DNA from: Psychrobacter sp. Pi2-52
Lineage (GTDB): Bacteria > Pseudomonadota > Gammaproteobacteria > Pseudomonadales > Moraxellaceae
Direction: 5' to 3'
NCBI RefSeq assembly: GCF_904846705.1
Contig: NZ_CAJHBS010000012.1
Coordinates: 38,607 to 102,606 of the forward strand
Length of the DNA stretch: 64,000 nucleotides
The notes beneath the pieces were generated by a model, which did no database searches, was not told where the DNA came from, and worked only from the letters and a program-made list of their open reading frames with translations. Made by a program: the position numbers and the translations under genes. Position 1 is the first letter of the stretch. Each line of letters opens with the position of its first letter. Positions 9,742 to 17,905 of this stretch are shown in pieces.

Positions 9742-9790
9742 TAACTTGGGTTAAATATTAGGACTAAAAAGAGGCTAAACAATAGTGAAG

Positions 9791-9822
9791 GTGAGGTGCT
9801 TGTTGAGTACCTCACTTTTTTG
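9791..9822 (+). terminator. Terminator of uvrB
   Basis: GTGAGGT (9791-9797) pairs with ACCTCAC (9809-9815), extended inward by CT/AG after a mismatch, then TTTTTT. It lies 50 bp after the uvrB stop. Confidence 0.88.
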
Positions 9823-10052
9823 TGGTTTATTCAATATCGGAACGTGCAGAATACTTGTAATACTGCGCATTGCCACTTACCATATCCGCATAAATCTCAC
9901 CATCCATATAATATTTCAAAAATTTAAGTTAAATGCTAACAAGCCGAGCATGTGTAATGCTCTATTTGGGCTAGGCTTGTTGTTTTCATAGATCACATTG
10001 TCAACACAGACTAAATTTTTGGAATGGACATAATCTAGGCGTATTATTCACT
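9823..10052. other. Gap between uvrB terminator and aminotransferase gene
   Basis: Together with the uvrB terminator this makes a 311-bp gene-free stretch. It must carry the promoter of the aminotransferase gene, but no convincing -35/-10 pair or strong ribosome site was found. Confidence 0.4.
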
Positions 10053-11105
10053 GTGCTTACCAACAACTTAATAGAATTAAACTCTAACGAAAACTCACTC
10101 GGCATGTCAGATGCTGCCAAACAAGTGGTTATCGACTCTCTAGACATCGGTTTTCGTTATCCTGATGACCAACGTGCGGCTCTGATTACAAAAGTCGCTG
10201 AGATAAACGGTGTCACAGAGAGCCAAATATCACTGGGCAGTGGCTCTAGTGAAAACATTCGTACTGTCGTCCAAATGCTACAAAATCAAGCATTAGTAAC
10301 AGGCAAAAAATTCCAAGTTATCGTACCGCATCCAACCTTTGCCTATGCTGAGTTATATGCGACATCCATCGATGTGCCTGTGGTAAAAGTACCGCTGACG
10401 ACTGAAAACTACGCCTTTGACTTGCAAAGCATGCAAAAAGTGGCTGATGACTTTGATGGTATTAGCTTGTTTTATCTGTGCAATCCAAACAACCCAACGT
10501 CGACTATTACTGACACAGCAAAGCTTAAAGAATGGGTAGGGCATGCACCAAGTAACCATTACTTTTTATTAGATGAAGCTTATTCAGAGTATGTGACTGA
10601 TCCAAGTTTTGAGAGTGGTGTTACATGGATACGAGAGGAGTACTCAGAAAATATCGTTGTGGTACGTACTTTCTCAAAGCTATGTGCACTCGCTGGCATG
10701 CGTGTCGGCTATGCAGTAGCTAGCCCGCAAATGATAGGCAAACTAGAGGCTTTCATCTCGATTGATAATACTAACTTGGCAGGTGCCGTGGCTGCATTAG
10801 CGACCCTTGATGATGAAGATTTTCTAGCATTGAGCTTACGTACGGCCAATCAATCACGTCAGTTGGTTGAGCAAACATTAGATGAGCTTGGCTTACGCTA
10901 CTTGCCATCACAGGCAAGCTTTATATTTCATGAGATACAAGGCGATGTGCAAACCTATATCGATAGAATGCGCGAATATGGTATTGCTGTCGGGCGTGAG
11001 TTTGCGCCAATCACTGGCTTTAATCGCTTAACACTTGGCAGATCTGACGAGATGGCAGTATTTGTAGAGGTACTCAAATCGTTTCGTGAGAAGGGCTGGG
11101 TCTAA
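10053..11105 (+). CDS. HisC-like pyridoxal-phosphate aminotransferase
   Basis: Class I/II fold-type I aminotransferase of 350 residues, similar in length and motifs to histidinol-phosphate aminotransferase. It opens with IELNSNENSLG (substrate arm), has the cofactor-contact motif CNPNNPTST near residue 147, LLDEAYSEY, and the PLP lysine in VRTFSKLCALAGMRVGYA near residue 210, then the phosphate-binding LTLGRSDEM. The only in-frame start is GTG at 10053 (stop upstream at 9972) and the ribosome site is poor. It is not in a his operon, so it may act on aromatic amino acids or on histidinol phosphate. Substrate unresolved. Confidence 0.82.
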   Translation: MLTNNLIELNSNENSLGMSDAAKQVVIDSLDIGFRYPDDQRAALITKVAEINGVTESQISLGSGSSENIRTVVQMLQNQALVTGKKFQVIVPHPTFAYAELYATSIDVPVVKVPLTTENYAFDLQSMQKVADDFDGISLFYLCNPNNPTSTITDTAKLKEWVGHAPSNHYFLLDEAYSEYVTDPSFESGVTWIREEYSENIVVVRTFSKLCALAGMRVGYAVASPQMIGKLEAFISIDNTNLAGAVAALATLDDEDFLALSLRTANQSRQLVEQTLDELGLRYLPSQASFIFHEIQGDVQTYIDRMREYGIAVGREFAPITGFNRLTLGRSDEMAVFVEVLKSFREKGWV

Positions 11106-11135
11106 CTAAATTAGTTAATGCAGTTCGATAATATA

Positions 11136-11169
11136 AAAGGGAAGTTGCTTATTGGTCGCTTCCTTTTTT
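11136..11169 (+). terminator. Terminator of the aminotransferase gene
   Basis: GGAAG (11140-11144) pairs with CTTCC (11159-11163), followed by TTTTTT. The stem is short but is flanked by A and T runs and lies 35 bp after the stop codon. Confidence 0.7.
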
Positions 11170-11395
11170 GTTGTGTTTATTTCGGTTGTTGGAACTGTAT
11201 TGAAGCCAGAATTAAGCGCACATTTTTACCAACATCAAACGCAGTTTTACATATCGCACCTTAACTAATCTAACGCTATCTTATAGGATAACTGAGTAAA
11301 GCATGACCCGTTAATCACACAGATGAATACTGGGTAACAGTCACAGTGCTCGGCATGCTCACGTATCTTATAATTATAAAGTTAGGGATGTACCT

Positions 11396-11773
11396 ATGTT
11401 CGATATCAAATCATTTTTTAAACGAGAAGTAGAAAAAAAGCTTATCAATGTAGATGACTATATTTTTATGCCAGAACGCGTAGAGATGGAAATTGAAGGC
11501 GGACTATTAAATTGTGTGTTGAATAGTGATGGTCGCGTAGATATTTTTTATAGTAAAGACGGTGTCACTGAAGTGGGTTCAGCGTCGCGCAAACACCCAT
11601 TTACAGCATTTGAAAAAGAGCTATATCATGGTATTTATGATGACGTGATTAATGATTTAATTAAGGAAGTAGATAAGATTATTGATAGTACTTCGAAGTA
11701 TTTCCGTCGTAGCCAATCATTACCTTTTACGGCTTCTATAACGTCTCAACCAGCTGACACAAATAAATTTTAG
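11396..11773 (+). CDS. Hypothetical protein, 125 residues
   Basis: Not recognised. The protein has no signal peptide or membrane segment. Its middle (about residues 20-60) alternates hydrophobic and polar residues (VEMEIEGGLLNCVLNSDGRVDIFYS), suggesting beta-strands, followed by an amphipathic helix (KELYHGIYDDVINDLIKEVDKIID) and a low-complexity tail. Good evidence for coding: TAGGGATGT ribosome site ahead of the ATG, and a perfect terminator 28 bp after the stop. It sits alone between the aminotransferase and a convergent lipoprotein gene. A small cytosolic protein of unknown role. Confidence 0.65.
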   Translation: MFDIKSFFKREVEKKLINVDDYIFMPERVEMEIEGGLLNCVLNSDGRVDIFYSKDGVTEVGSASRKHPFTAFEKELYHGIYDDVINDLIKEVDKIIDSTSKYFRRSQSLPFTASITSQPADTNKF

Positions 11774-11800
11774 GCTAATCAATTTAACCAATATATTAGC

Positions 11801-11840
11801 AATAAAAAGGGTGCGTTATGTATAACGCACCCTTTTTATT
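11801..11840. terminator. Perfect 19-bp-stem bidirectional terminator
   Basis: AATAAAAAGGGTGCGTTAT (11801-11819) is the exact inverse of 11822-11840 with a 2-base gap (effective loop a little larger). It separates convergent genes and has A/T runs on both sides. Confidence 0.93.
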
Positions 11841-11871
11841 GCTTTCTATTCTAACGAATAATTTGATTGTT

Positions 11872-12261
11872 CTATTGAACAAAGCTTTTATAGCAGCTCT
11901 GTAGAGATTTGGCGACGACTTGTGCGACTAACTGAGTACGGTACTGAGAGTCAATCGCGGCATTGCCCAGCTCAACAATCGTCACTTGCTGTGGCGCTTG
12001 CTCACTGACGCAGCCACAAACATTGGTTTTAACAGATTCTTGCTGTGCTTCTGTCATGGCGACGCTTGCAACACGCCATGCGTTTTGTTTTTCAATTTGG
12101 CTACGGCATTGGTTGTCGATCGCAGCTCTAAAAACATTCATGCCGATCTCGTTTGCGGTACCGATTGCTGTACCTGTACCGTTGTTTGTAGTACCTGTTG
12201 AGGTACATCCCGCCAAGGCAAAAGTCGCTAGCATCATCGTTGAAGCCAAGATTTTTTTCAT
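11872..12261 (-). CDS. Small putative lipoprotein
   Basis: Predicted lipoprotein of 129 residues. The signal peptide MKKILASTMMLATFALAGC ends in a lipobox LAGC with the lipidated cysteine at residue 19. The mature part begins with a Ser/Thr/Gly-rich linker (TSTGTTNNGTGTAIGTA), then a compact domain with cysteines in NQCRSQIE, VCGCVSEQAP and QSCYKSF, which could form disulfides. Function unknown. The ribosome site AAGGACTAAC precedes the ATG. It has no obvious operon partner. Confidence 0.75.
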   Translation of the reverse strand: MKKILASTMMLATFALAGCTSTGTTNNGTGTAIGTANEIGMNVFRAAIDNQCRSQIEKQNAWRVASVAMTEAQQESVKTNVCGCVSEQAPQQVTIVELGNAAIDSQYRTQLVAQVVAKSLQSCYKSFVQ

Positions 12262-12383
12262 AAGTTAGTCCTTTAAGGTGTCTGTCATAAATAAAGCTGT
12301 ATTTTATCAGTAAAACCTAGCAATGACATCATTAACCACAGGCGCATTTTATTTTAGAACTCTATAACCTAGATGTATTAACC

Positions 12384-12418
12384 ACAAAAAAGCCAGCTAA
12401 GTAACCACTTAACTGGCT
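12384..12418 (-). terminator. Terminator of the DUF697-like gene
   Basis: AGCCAG-C-TAAGT (12391-12402) pairs with ACTTA-A-CTGGCT (12407-12418) with one internal mismatch and an AACC loop. Read on the minus strand the stem is followed by TTTTTT (complement of 12385-12390). Confidence 0.82.
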
Positions 12419-12445
12419 TGATATAGACTAAGCTATTCGGCTTAT

Positions 12446-12961
12446 TTATACGTTTTTGCCGTGTTCTTTTTGCTGAATATCTTTCGCCAATTTATAGCAT
12501 TCGTTGATATGGTCATTAGCGATTTTCTTAAAAATCGTATAGCCCATAGTCGCAGCAACCAATTGACCGCCAAGTGGGATAAACTTAGTCACTTGTTTGG
12601 CAGCGATACGACCACCGAAACCTTGAATGGTTTTCTTAACGATACCGCGTGTTGCCATGAGTCCAGCGAAATCTACAGTACGATCTTTTACTGCGCTCCA
12701 ATGCACTTCGCGAGATTCCAAGTTAATGGCTGATTGACGGTCTTCAATGAGACCAAAACGCTCACTAATCTCTGGAATCAACTGCGTCAACATCCCCGCG
12801 TCAACTGCCACATCAAAAAATGGTACTGGCACAACCGCTACACCAGCAGAAACTCTAGCGCGTCTTTTTACCATTCCCTGACATTCTTTTTTAACCTTCT
12901 CAAGGTCTAGGTTAGGGTCGATCGTATTTGGAAGTTTTTCAGCAAGTGGCGTGGTTTTCAT
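12446..12961 (-). CDS. Hypothetical protein resembling DUF697/EcsC-type small proteins
   Basis: Protein of 171 residues. Two moderately hydrophobic stretches stand out: GVAVVPVPFFDVAVDAGML (about residues 40-58) and FIPLGGQLVAATMGYTIFKKI near residues 131-151. The pattern VSAGVAVVPVPFFDVAVDAG followed by IPEISERFGL resembles the hydrophobic C-terminal helical domain found after some GTPases (DUF697) and in EcsC-like proteins. No GTPase domain is present here. It probably associates with membranes; function unknown. Downstream is its own terminator, upstream a 317-bp gap before recJ. Confidence 0.6.
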   Translation of the reverse strand: MKTTPLAEKLPNTIDPNLDLEKVKKECQGMVKRRARVSAGVAVVPVPFFDVAVDAGMLTQLIPEISERFGLIEDRQSAINLESREVHWSAVKDRTVDFAGLMATRGIVKKTIQGFGGRIAAKQVTKFIPLGGQLVAATMGYTIFKKIANDHINECYKLAKDIQQKEHGKNV

Positions 12962-13278
12962 AAAGTGTCCTTGTAAATAATTAAAATATAAATGATAAAA
13001 AGTTCAATAAACAACAAATTCTTCAGTTGCTTACTATTTTATGGATTTATGCGTGGCTTACAATCATTGCTTTGTAGCAAAATGAATGAAATTACTCATA
13101 CTGTGCACCTTTTTTGTAAGTGATTAAACGAAGGCAGTTTACATGAGCTATAAAAAGGGCAGTATCAATTATTGCTAGTTTACAGGCATTATTCATCAGG
13201 TTGCACAATGCCCAATGATATACAGAGGTAGTATAAATTGTCATTGTGAGCCTCTGCTAAAGCCAGTAGAATACCCTC
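12962..13278. other. Divergent intergenic region before recJ
   Basis: AT-rich 317-bp gap between the DUF697-like gene and recJ. It must hold both promoters. No repeat, RNA gene or operator was recognised, and recJ has only a weak ribosome site. Confidence 0.4.
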
Positions 13279-15117
13279 ATGCTAAATTTAACCCCCCGTT
13301 ATACCAGCACTCGCATCGACGAGTTGCCCGCCGCGCTGCAACCATTTGCCGCTCAATCATTCACGCTTGCCCGTCTGTATGCAGGGCGAGGTATCACTGC
13401 GCCTGATGAGCTGGAGACTAGCCTATCAGGTCTATTGCCTGCTGAGGCCCTGCACGGTGTCACAGAAGCCGTGCGCTTATTAGATGTGGCCATTGATGAG
13501 CGTCAGCGTATCTTGATCGTTGGTGATTTTGATTGTGACGGTGCCACCAGTACAGCCTTAATGATGCGTGCGCTCACAAAGATGGGTGCGGTCGTTGATT
13601 TCCTAGTGCCAGATCGTTTTAAGTACGGTTATGGTCTGACGCCAGAGATTGTCGAGTTAGGTATTGAGACTTTTCAGCCAGATATGATAGTGACGGTTGA
13701 TAATGGTATCTCAAGTCATGAAGGGGTGGCACGCGCCCAAGCTGATGGTATCACGGTGATTATTACTGACCATCATCTCACGACCAAAGAGACGCCACCT
13801 GCAGAAGCGGTAGTCAATCCCAATCAGCTAGGTTGTGACTTTGCTAGTAAAGCACTGGTCGGAGTTGGAGTCGCGTTTTATGTGCTCGGACGATTAGCAA
13901 AGCTACGCCGCGAAGCTGGCAAGTCTACCGTACAGGTGAGCCAATATTTGGATTTAGTCGCACTTGGGACGATTGCAGACGTTGGGGTACTGGATAAAAA
14001 CAACCGCATTTTGGTACATCATGGATTGTCAGCTATTCGTCAAGGCCGTTGCTGTATGGGAATATTGGCATTGCTTGAGCAAGCGGGCCGTGATCCTAAG
14101 CAGCTTCATGCTCAGGATTTCGGTTTTGTATTAGGCCCACGTATCAATGCAGCTGGGCGTATGGATAATATGCGCATCGGTATCGAATGCTTATTGACTG
14201 AGGACTGGAGCACCGCGCAACGTTTGGCACAAGAGCTTGAGCAGCTGAACCGTACGCGTCGTCATGTAGAGGGCGAGATGCGTGCGCAAGCTGATAGTAT
14301 CGTACAAGCACTGGCCTCTGAAGCTAATAGCGATGAAAGTGTGAGTGGTGATAGCGACAACAATGCGAGTAACGATGACACAATTACTCAAGCTGTCTCT
14401 ACTGCTAAAGCCAGCAATTCAGGTGCGCGTAGTATTATTCTATACCAAGATGACTGGCATCAAGGGGTCATCGGCATTGTTGCTGGCCGCCTAAAAGAAA
14501 GCCATTATTTACCCAGTATCGTTTTTGCACCAGCAGACACTGAACAAACGGATGAAGATAGCGCTATCAAAGGCTCTGCACGTTCTATCGCTGGCGTACA
14601 TATTCGTGATGCGATTGAACAAGTTGCTGAGCGTCACCCTGACTTAATCAGTCACTTCGGCGGGCATGCGATGGCAGCAGGCTTGACCCTCAAACGCCGT
14701 AACTTTGAGGCATTTGTCACAGCTTTTAATGAAGTGATGGCTCAGATGGATGATGAAGTATTTGCAGAGCAAAAATTCACCGATGGACCTTTGCAAGCGA
14801 GCGACTTTAGCTTATGGTTTGCCGAGCATTTAGCCGATGCCAGTATCTGGGGTCATGGATTTGCGCCACCGATATTTGACGGGGTGTTTGAGGTACTAAG
14901 CTTTAAGATTTTAAAAGACAAACATCTTAAGTTATCGCTGCGCTATCCAGACGTTCAATATCCGATAGAGGCTATTTGCTTTAACTTCGATAATGACGCT
15001 TGGGATTACCGTGCTAAGCAAGTCCATTTGTTATTTCAGCTAGACATCAATGAATGGAATGGCAAACAAAGCTTACAGCTGATGGTCAAAGACTTGGCTG
15101 TGGTAGAGCAAGGGTAA
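13279..15117 (+). CDS. recJ: Single-stranded-DNA-specific exonuclease RecJ
   Basis: 5'-3' single-strand exonuclease of recombination and mismatch repair, of the DHH phosphoesterase superfamily. Metal ligands are visible in DFDCDGATST near residue 84, VTVDNGISSHEG near 140 and TDHHLTT near 163; GPRINAAGRMDN near residue 288 and the DHHA1 part (HQGVIGIVAGRLKE, and FGGHAMAAGLTL) follow. The 612 residues include a Ser/Asp/Asn-rich, low-complexity insertion at about residues 344-383 between the two halves, absent from typical RecJ (about 570-580 residues). Alone between two divergent/convergent genes. Confidence 0.95.
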   Translation: MLNLTPRYTSTRIDELPAALQPFAAQSFTLARLYAGRGITAPDELETSLSGLLPAEALHGVTEAVRLLDVAIDERQRILIVGDFDCDGATSTALMMRALTKMGAVVDFLVPDRFKYGYGLTPEIVELGIETFQPDMIVTVDNGISSHEGVARAQADGITVIITDHHLTTKETPPAEAVVNPNQLGCDFASKALVGVGVAFYVLGRLAKLRREAGKSTVQVSQYLDLVALGTIADVGVLDKNNRILVHHGLSAIRQGRCCMGILALLEQAGRDPKQLHAQDFGFVLGPRINAAGRMDNMRIGIECLLTEDWSTAQRLAQELEQLNRTRRHVEGEMRAQADSIVQALASEANSDESVSGDSDNNASNDDTITQAVSTAKASNSGARSIILYQDDWHQGVIGIVAGRLKESHYLPSIVFAPADTEQTDEDSAIKGSARSIAGVHIRDAIEQVAERHPDLISHFGGHAMAAGLTLKRRNFEAFVTAFNEVMAQMDDEVFAEQKFTDGPLQASDFSLWFAEHLADASIWGHGFAPPIFDGVFEVLSFKILKDKHLKLSLRYPDVQYPIEAICFNFDNDAWDYRAKQVHLLFQLDINEWNGKQSLQLMVKDLAVVEQG

Positions 15118-15144
15118 AGCGACAATGTCAAACCGATAATACTA

Positions 15145-15177
15145 AACGCGCTCAAATATGGGCGCGTTGGTATTTTT
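15145..15177 (+). terminator. Terminator of recJ
   Basis: AACGCGC (15145-15151) pairs with GCGCGTT (15162-15168), followed by GGTATTTTT. It lies 28 bp after the recJ stop. Confidence 0.75.
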
Positions 15178-15196
15178 GAAATGAAGACACGCCCTA
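15178..15196 (+). repeat. Single-end relic of the 4374-4547 element
   Basis: GAAATGAAGACACGCCCTA differs by one or two bases from the right end of the MITE-like element at 4530-4547. No matching left end lies nearby, so it is a solo terminus, or a chance piece recruited beside the recJ terminator. Confidence 0.45.
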
Positions 15197-15199
15197 GTA

Positions 15200-15871
15200 T
15201 TAGTATTTCCACTCTAATGTGGGGAACTGCCAATCGTAACGAATAGCCAGCATACGCAAAGTAAAAATCGTACTCATCGTAGAGATGTCAGCTACCCAAT
15301 CTGTCACGCCTAAATTCTTTAGAGCAAAGTACAGAACCCCACCTGTCAACGCTGCCGTGATGTAAATCTCTTGCTGTAGTACCAATGGAATCTCATTGCA
15401 AATCATATCGCGAATGATGCCACCAACCACGATGGTAATCACACCTAACAATAGTGCTACAGGCACATTGGCACCCATACTATCAGCGACTTTGATACCG
15501 ATCAGCGTAAATGCTGACAAGCCAATGGTGTCAGATAGTTTGAGGAATTTATCCACTCGTCTGGAGTTTGGATGAAAAAATATCTGCATCGCTAGTGATG
15601 AAATCGTAATAAGGGTCAGATAGCTCATATCTACCATCCAAAATAACGGATGGCGATCCAGAATGACATCACGTACCGTGCCGCCGCCGATAGCAGTAAC
15701 GATAGACACGAGCAGACAGCCGAAGACGTCGAAGTTTTTGTGCTTGGCAAGTATCGTTCCTGAGACGCTACAGGCGATGATGCCAATCATATCAAAGAAA
15801 TATATCAAAGAGCGCGGGTCAAAAGTAGTGATCAGTACGGTAGGGTCCAATACGATAGCCAACATGGGCAA
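15200..15871 (-). CDS. TRIC cation channel family protein (UPF0126), copy 1
   Basis: Inner-membrane protein of 223 residues with about seven hydrophobic helices. Two internal repeats each carry the family signature: IGGGTVRDVILDRHPLFW near residue 64 and VGGIIRDMICNEIPLVLQ near residue 148, the glycine-rich re-entrant hinges of TRIC-type channels. Bacterial members (YicG group) have been linked to ion or glycine movement. Immediately upstream on the same strand is a second, diverged copy (gap about 65 bp), so they are probably cotranscribed paralogues and may form mixed trimers. Confidence 0.85.
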   Translation of the reverse strand: MPMLAIVLDPTVLITTFDPRSLIYFFDMIGIIACSVSGTILAKHKNFDVFGCLLVSIVTAIGGGTVRDVILDRHPLFWMVDMSYLTLITISSLAMQIFFHPNSRRVDKFLKLSDTIGLSAFTLIGIKVADSMGANVPVALLLGVITIVVGGIIRDMICNEIPLVLQQEIYITAALTGGVLYFALKNLGVTDWVADISTMSTIFTLRMLAIRYDWQFPTLEWKY

Positions 15872-15936
15872 TTCTCACTATTTTCAATTATTGTCAGTCA
15901 AACAAAGGCTATCTACGCAGAGTCTTGCTCAATTAA

Positions 15937-16572
15937 TCAGTTTACGAGTCGAATAGAAGGTAGATGCCAGTCGAATCTGAGCGCGAGCATACGAACTGCA
16001 AAGATAACAAACAGCATAATAAATTCGTTGAGACTGGCGCCCACTCCAAAATACTGTAAGCATAAATAGGTCACAGACCCTGCGATACTGGCAGTAATAT
16101 AAATCTCACGCTGTAGCACCAGCGGAATCTCATTACAGATGATATCACGTAGCAAACCACCGATAATGGCAGTCCAAACACCCATCATAATAGCAATGAG
16201 GGGAGACATGTCTAGGGTTAAGGCCACCTTAAAACCAATGACACTAAAAGCGGCCAACCCGATGGCATCAAAGAGCTTTAACGCATTATCAATCTTATGA
16301 TAAAGGTGAAAGAAGATTTGTAAGATAAGAGAGGTCACCGTGATAACGATCACGTAATTAAGATCAGTCATCCAAAATAGAGGATGACGGTCGAGAGCCA
16401 TATCACGTAATGTACCACCGCCGATGGCATTGACCATCGCCACCAAGATACACCCAGCAATATCGAAGCCTTTATGCTGCGCAAGTAAAGTTCCAGCAAT
16501 CGCGCAGGCAACAATGCCAACCATGTCCAATAAATATAATAGAATATCAGGAAAAATCAAAGCATTACCCAT
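15937..16572 (-). CDS. TRIC cation channel family protein (UPF0126), copy 2
   Basis: Paralogue of the adjacent gene, 211 residues. It shows the same duplicated hinges, IGGGTLRDMALDRHPLFW and IGGLLRDIICNEIPLVLQ, and the same QREIYITAS helix. The C-terminus ends in RMLALRFDWHLPS, matching copy 1's RMLAIRYDWQFPT. It precedes copy 1 on the minus strand, so a tandem duplication is the simplest origin. Divergence outside the hinges is large, so the duplication is old. Function presumed channel-like, as for copy 1. Confidence 0.85.
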   Translation of the reverse strand: MGNALIFPDILLYLLDMVGIVACAIAGTLLAQHKGFDIAGCILVAMVNAIGGGTLRDMALDRHPLFWMTDLNYVIVITVTSLILQIFFHLYHKIDNALKLFDAIGLAAFSVIGFKVALTLDMSPLIAIMMGVWTAIIGGLLRDIICNEIPLVLQREIYITASIAGSVTYLCLQYFGVGASLNEFIMLFVIFAVRMLALRFDWHLPSIRLVN

Positions 16573-16664
16573 GGTTATAGTGCCAAATCGTAATCATCAA
16601 AGTGATAGGTGTTTTTTAGGCGGTTATTCAATGTATAAATTTGACGAAATAGGCGTAGTGTTAT

Positions 16665-17822
16665 TTAGCCATCTTTTGCAAATAATATCAGCCCTACAAT
16701 AATTAGCCCTATACCGAACAGTCCCATCGCCGAAGGTATGGCGTTATCTAATAATAATATACCCCCAATCAAAGCAAAGATAACTTCACTGGCTTGGGTT
16801 GAGTCAACGCCTGCAACCTCGCTTGAAGTAACAGCTTGCTCGCGCGCATACAGAAATATAGTGGTCGCTGCCACGCCTGCCAATAGAGCAACGAGCAACG
16901 TATTGATTATTTGTGAGGGGTGGGGCTGGTCAGGGCGCACTATAATGCCCAAAAATAGCCAAAATGGCAAACACCCAAGAGTCATTAGCCACACTTTGTT
17001 AAAAGCATTTTGCAGTAGCGTGGTTTCGATAGAAGGAATACGAGCAATTAGATTTTGTAGGGATGAGGTTGCCGCAGTGTTGTTACTTTGAAGTACGCTA
17101 TCGAGGTCGGTAGCATCATATGTCGTAGCTGGCAAATCATAAGCTTCGGATATGAGCGGTTCACTCTGCTCACTGATATCAATACCAATACTGATGCTAG
17201 CTCGTTGAGCGTTCAACTCTGCGGCCTTCTGTAGTTCAGTATTGCGCTGGCGGGCATTGTGAGAAGCCTGCCAAACCAGCTGGTTACCAATTGGGTAACT
17301 AAAAGCGGCGATAAGAGCAGGTAGCGCACCGTAGAGCAGCATGTCAGACATGGGGACGGTGTCAGTTATAGAAGCAGCATGCAGACCTTCGCTGATATTG
17401 ACGAGCGCCACACCGATAAAGACAATGACAGCATATACGATAAATTTTTTATCAAAACGTTGACCAAATGCCAATAGCACAAGCAGACTGGTGACGACGG
17501 TAAACATAAAGGTAGCCGCTACTACCCATCCCGCAACATGATCTGCGGCATAGCAAATACCGGTGTAAAACAGTCCAAACCCAATACTGCCAGTAATGCA
17601 CCAAAAGCCCCAATGCTGTAGAAAAATCATTATTAGCGCTTTAATACGACCAAAGCCATGTTGCATCGCAATAATGGCAGTAATAATCAACAGCATAAAG
17701 ACATAGCGTAGACTCGCTGACCAAAACCAATGTCCACCTGCGCTACTCATAAGCTCATTTAAGATAAATGTCGAGCTAAAAAACGCACCTGCTAGCAAGC
17801 CCAGTAAAATGAGTTTGATCAT
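16665..17822 (-). CDS. EmrE-like/DMT-superfamily multidrug efflux protein
   Basis: Inner-membrane transporter of 385 residues with about ten helices in two halves. The N-terminal LAGAFFSSTFILNELMSSAGGHWFW and the C-terminal EVIFALIGGILLLDNAIPSAMGLFGIGLIIVG match the drug/metabolite (EamA-type, multidrug resistance efflux) family. A hydrophilic loop of about 100 residues (about 185-275) separates the halves and is longer than usual for the family. Substrate unknown. Same strand as the TRIC pair and upstream of it (92-bp gap), so a shared transcript is possible. Confidence 0.8.
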   Translation of the reverse strand: MIKLILLGLLAGAFFSSTFILNELMSSAGGHWFWSASLRYVFMLLIITAIIAMQHGFGRIKALIMIFLQHWGFWCITGSIGFGLFYTGICYAADHVAGWVVAATFMFTVVTSLLVLLAFGQRFDKKFIVYAVIVFIGVALVNISEGLHAASITDTVPMSDMLLYGALPALIAAFSYPIGNQLVWQASHNARQRNTELQKAAELNAQRASISIGIDISEQSEPLISEAYDLPATTYDATDLDSVLQSNNTAATSSLQNLIARIPSIETTLLQNAFNKVWLMTLGCLPFWLFLGIIVRPDQPHPSQIINTLLVALLAGVAATTIFLYAREQAVTSSEVAGVDSTQASEVIFALIGGILLLDNAIPSAMGLFGIGLIIVGLILFAKDG

Positions 17823-17868
17823 ACCGCTACCTTATCCATGGCACTCAACGTGTTCACACTTTTTGTTT

Positions 17869-17905
17869 GTTACTTGCTGATAATTACTTGCTGATAATTA
17901 CTTGC
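17869..17905. repeat. 14-bp tandem repeat at the 3' end of queE
   Basis: The unit TTACTTGCTGATAA occurs twice in a row (17870-17897) and then as a partial third copy that includes the queE stop codon (TTACTTGCC, 17898-17906). It looks like slippage duplication of the gene's 3' end. Confidence 0.75.

Noticed and set aside
12461..12733. Plus-strand frame antisense to the DUF697-like gene
   Set aside because: Fully inside the minus-strand gene and without a ribosome site or recognised domain.
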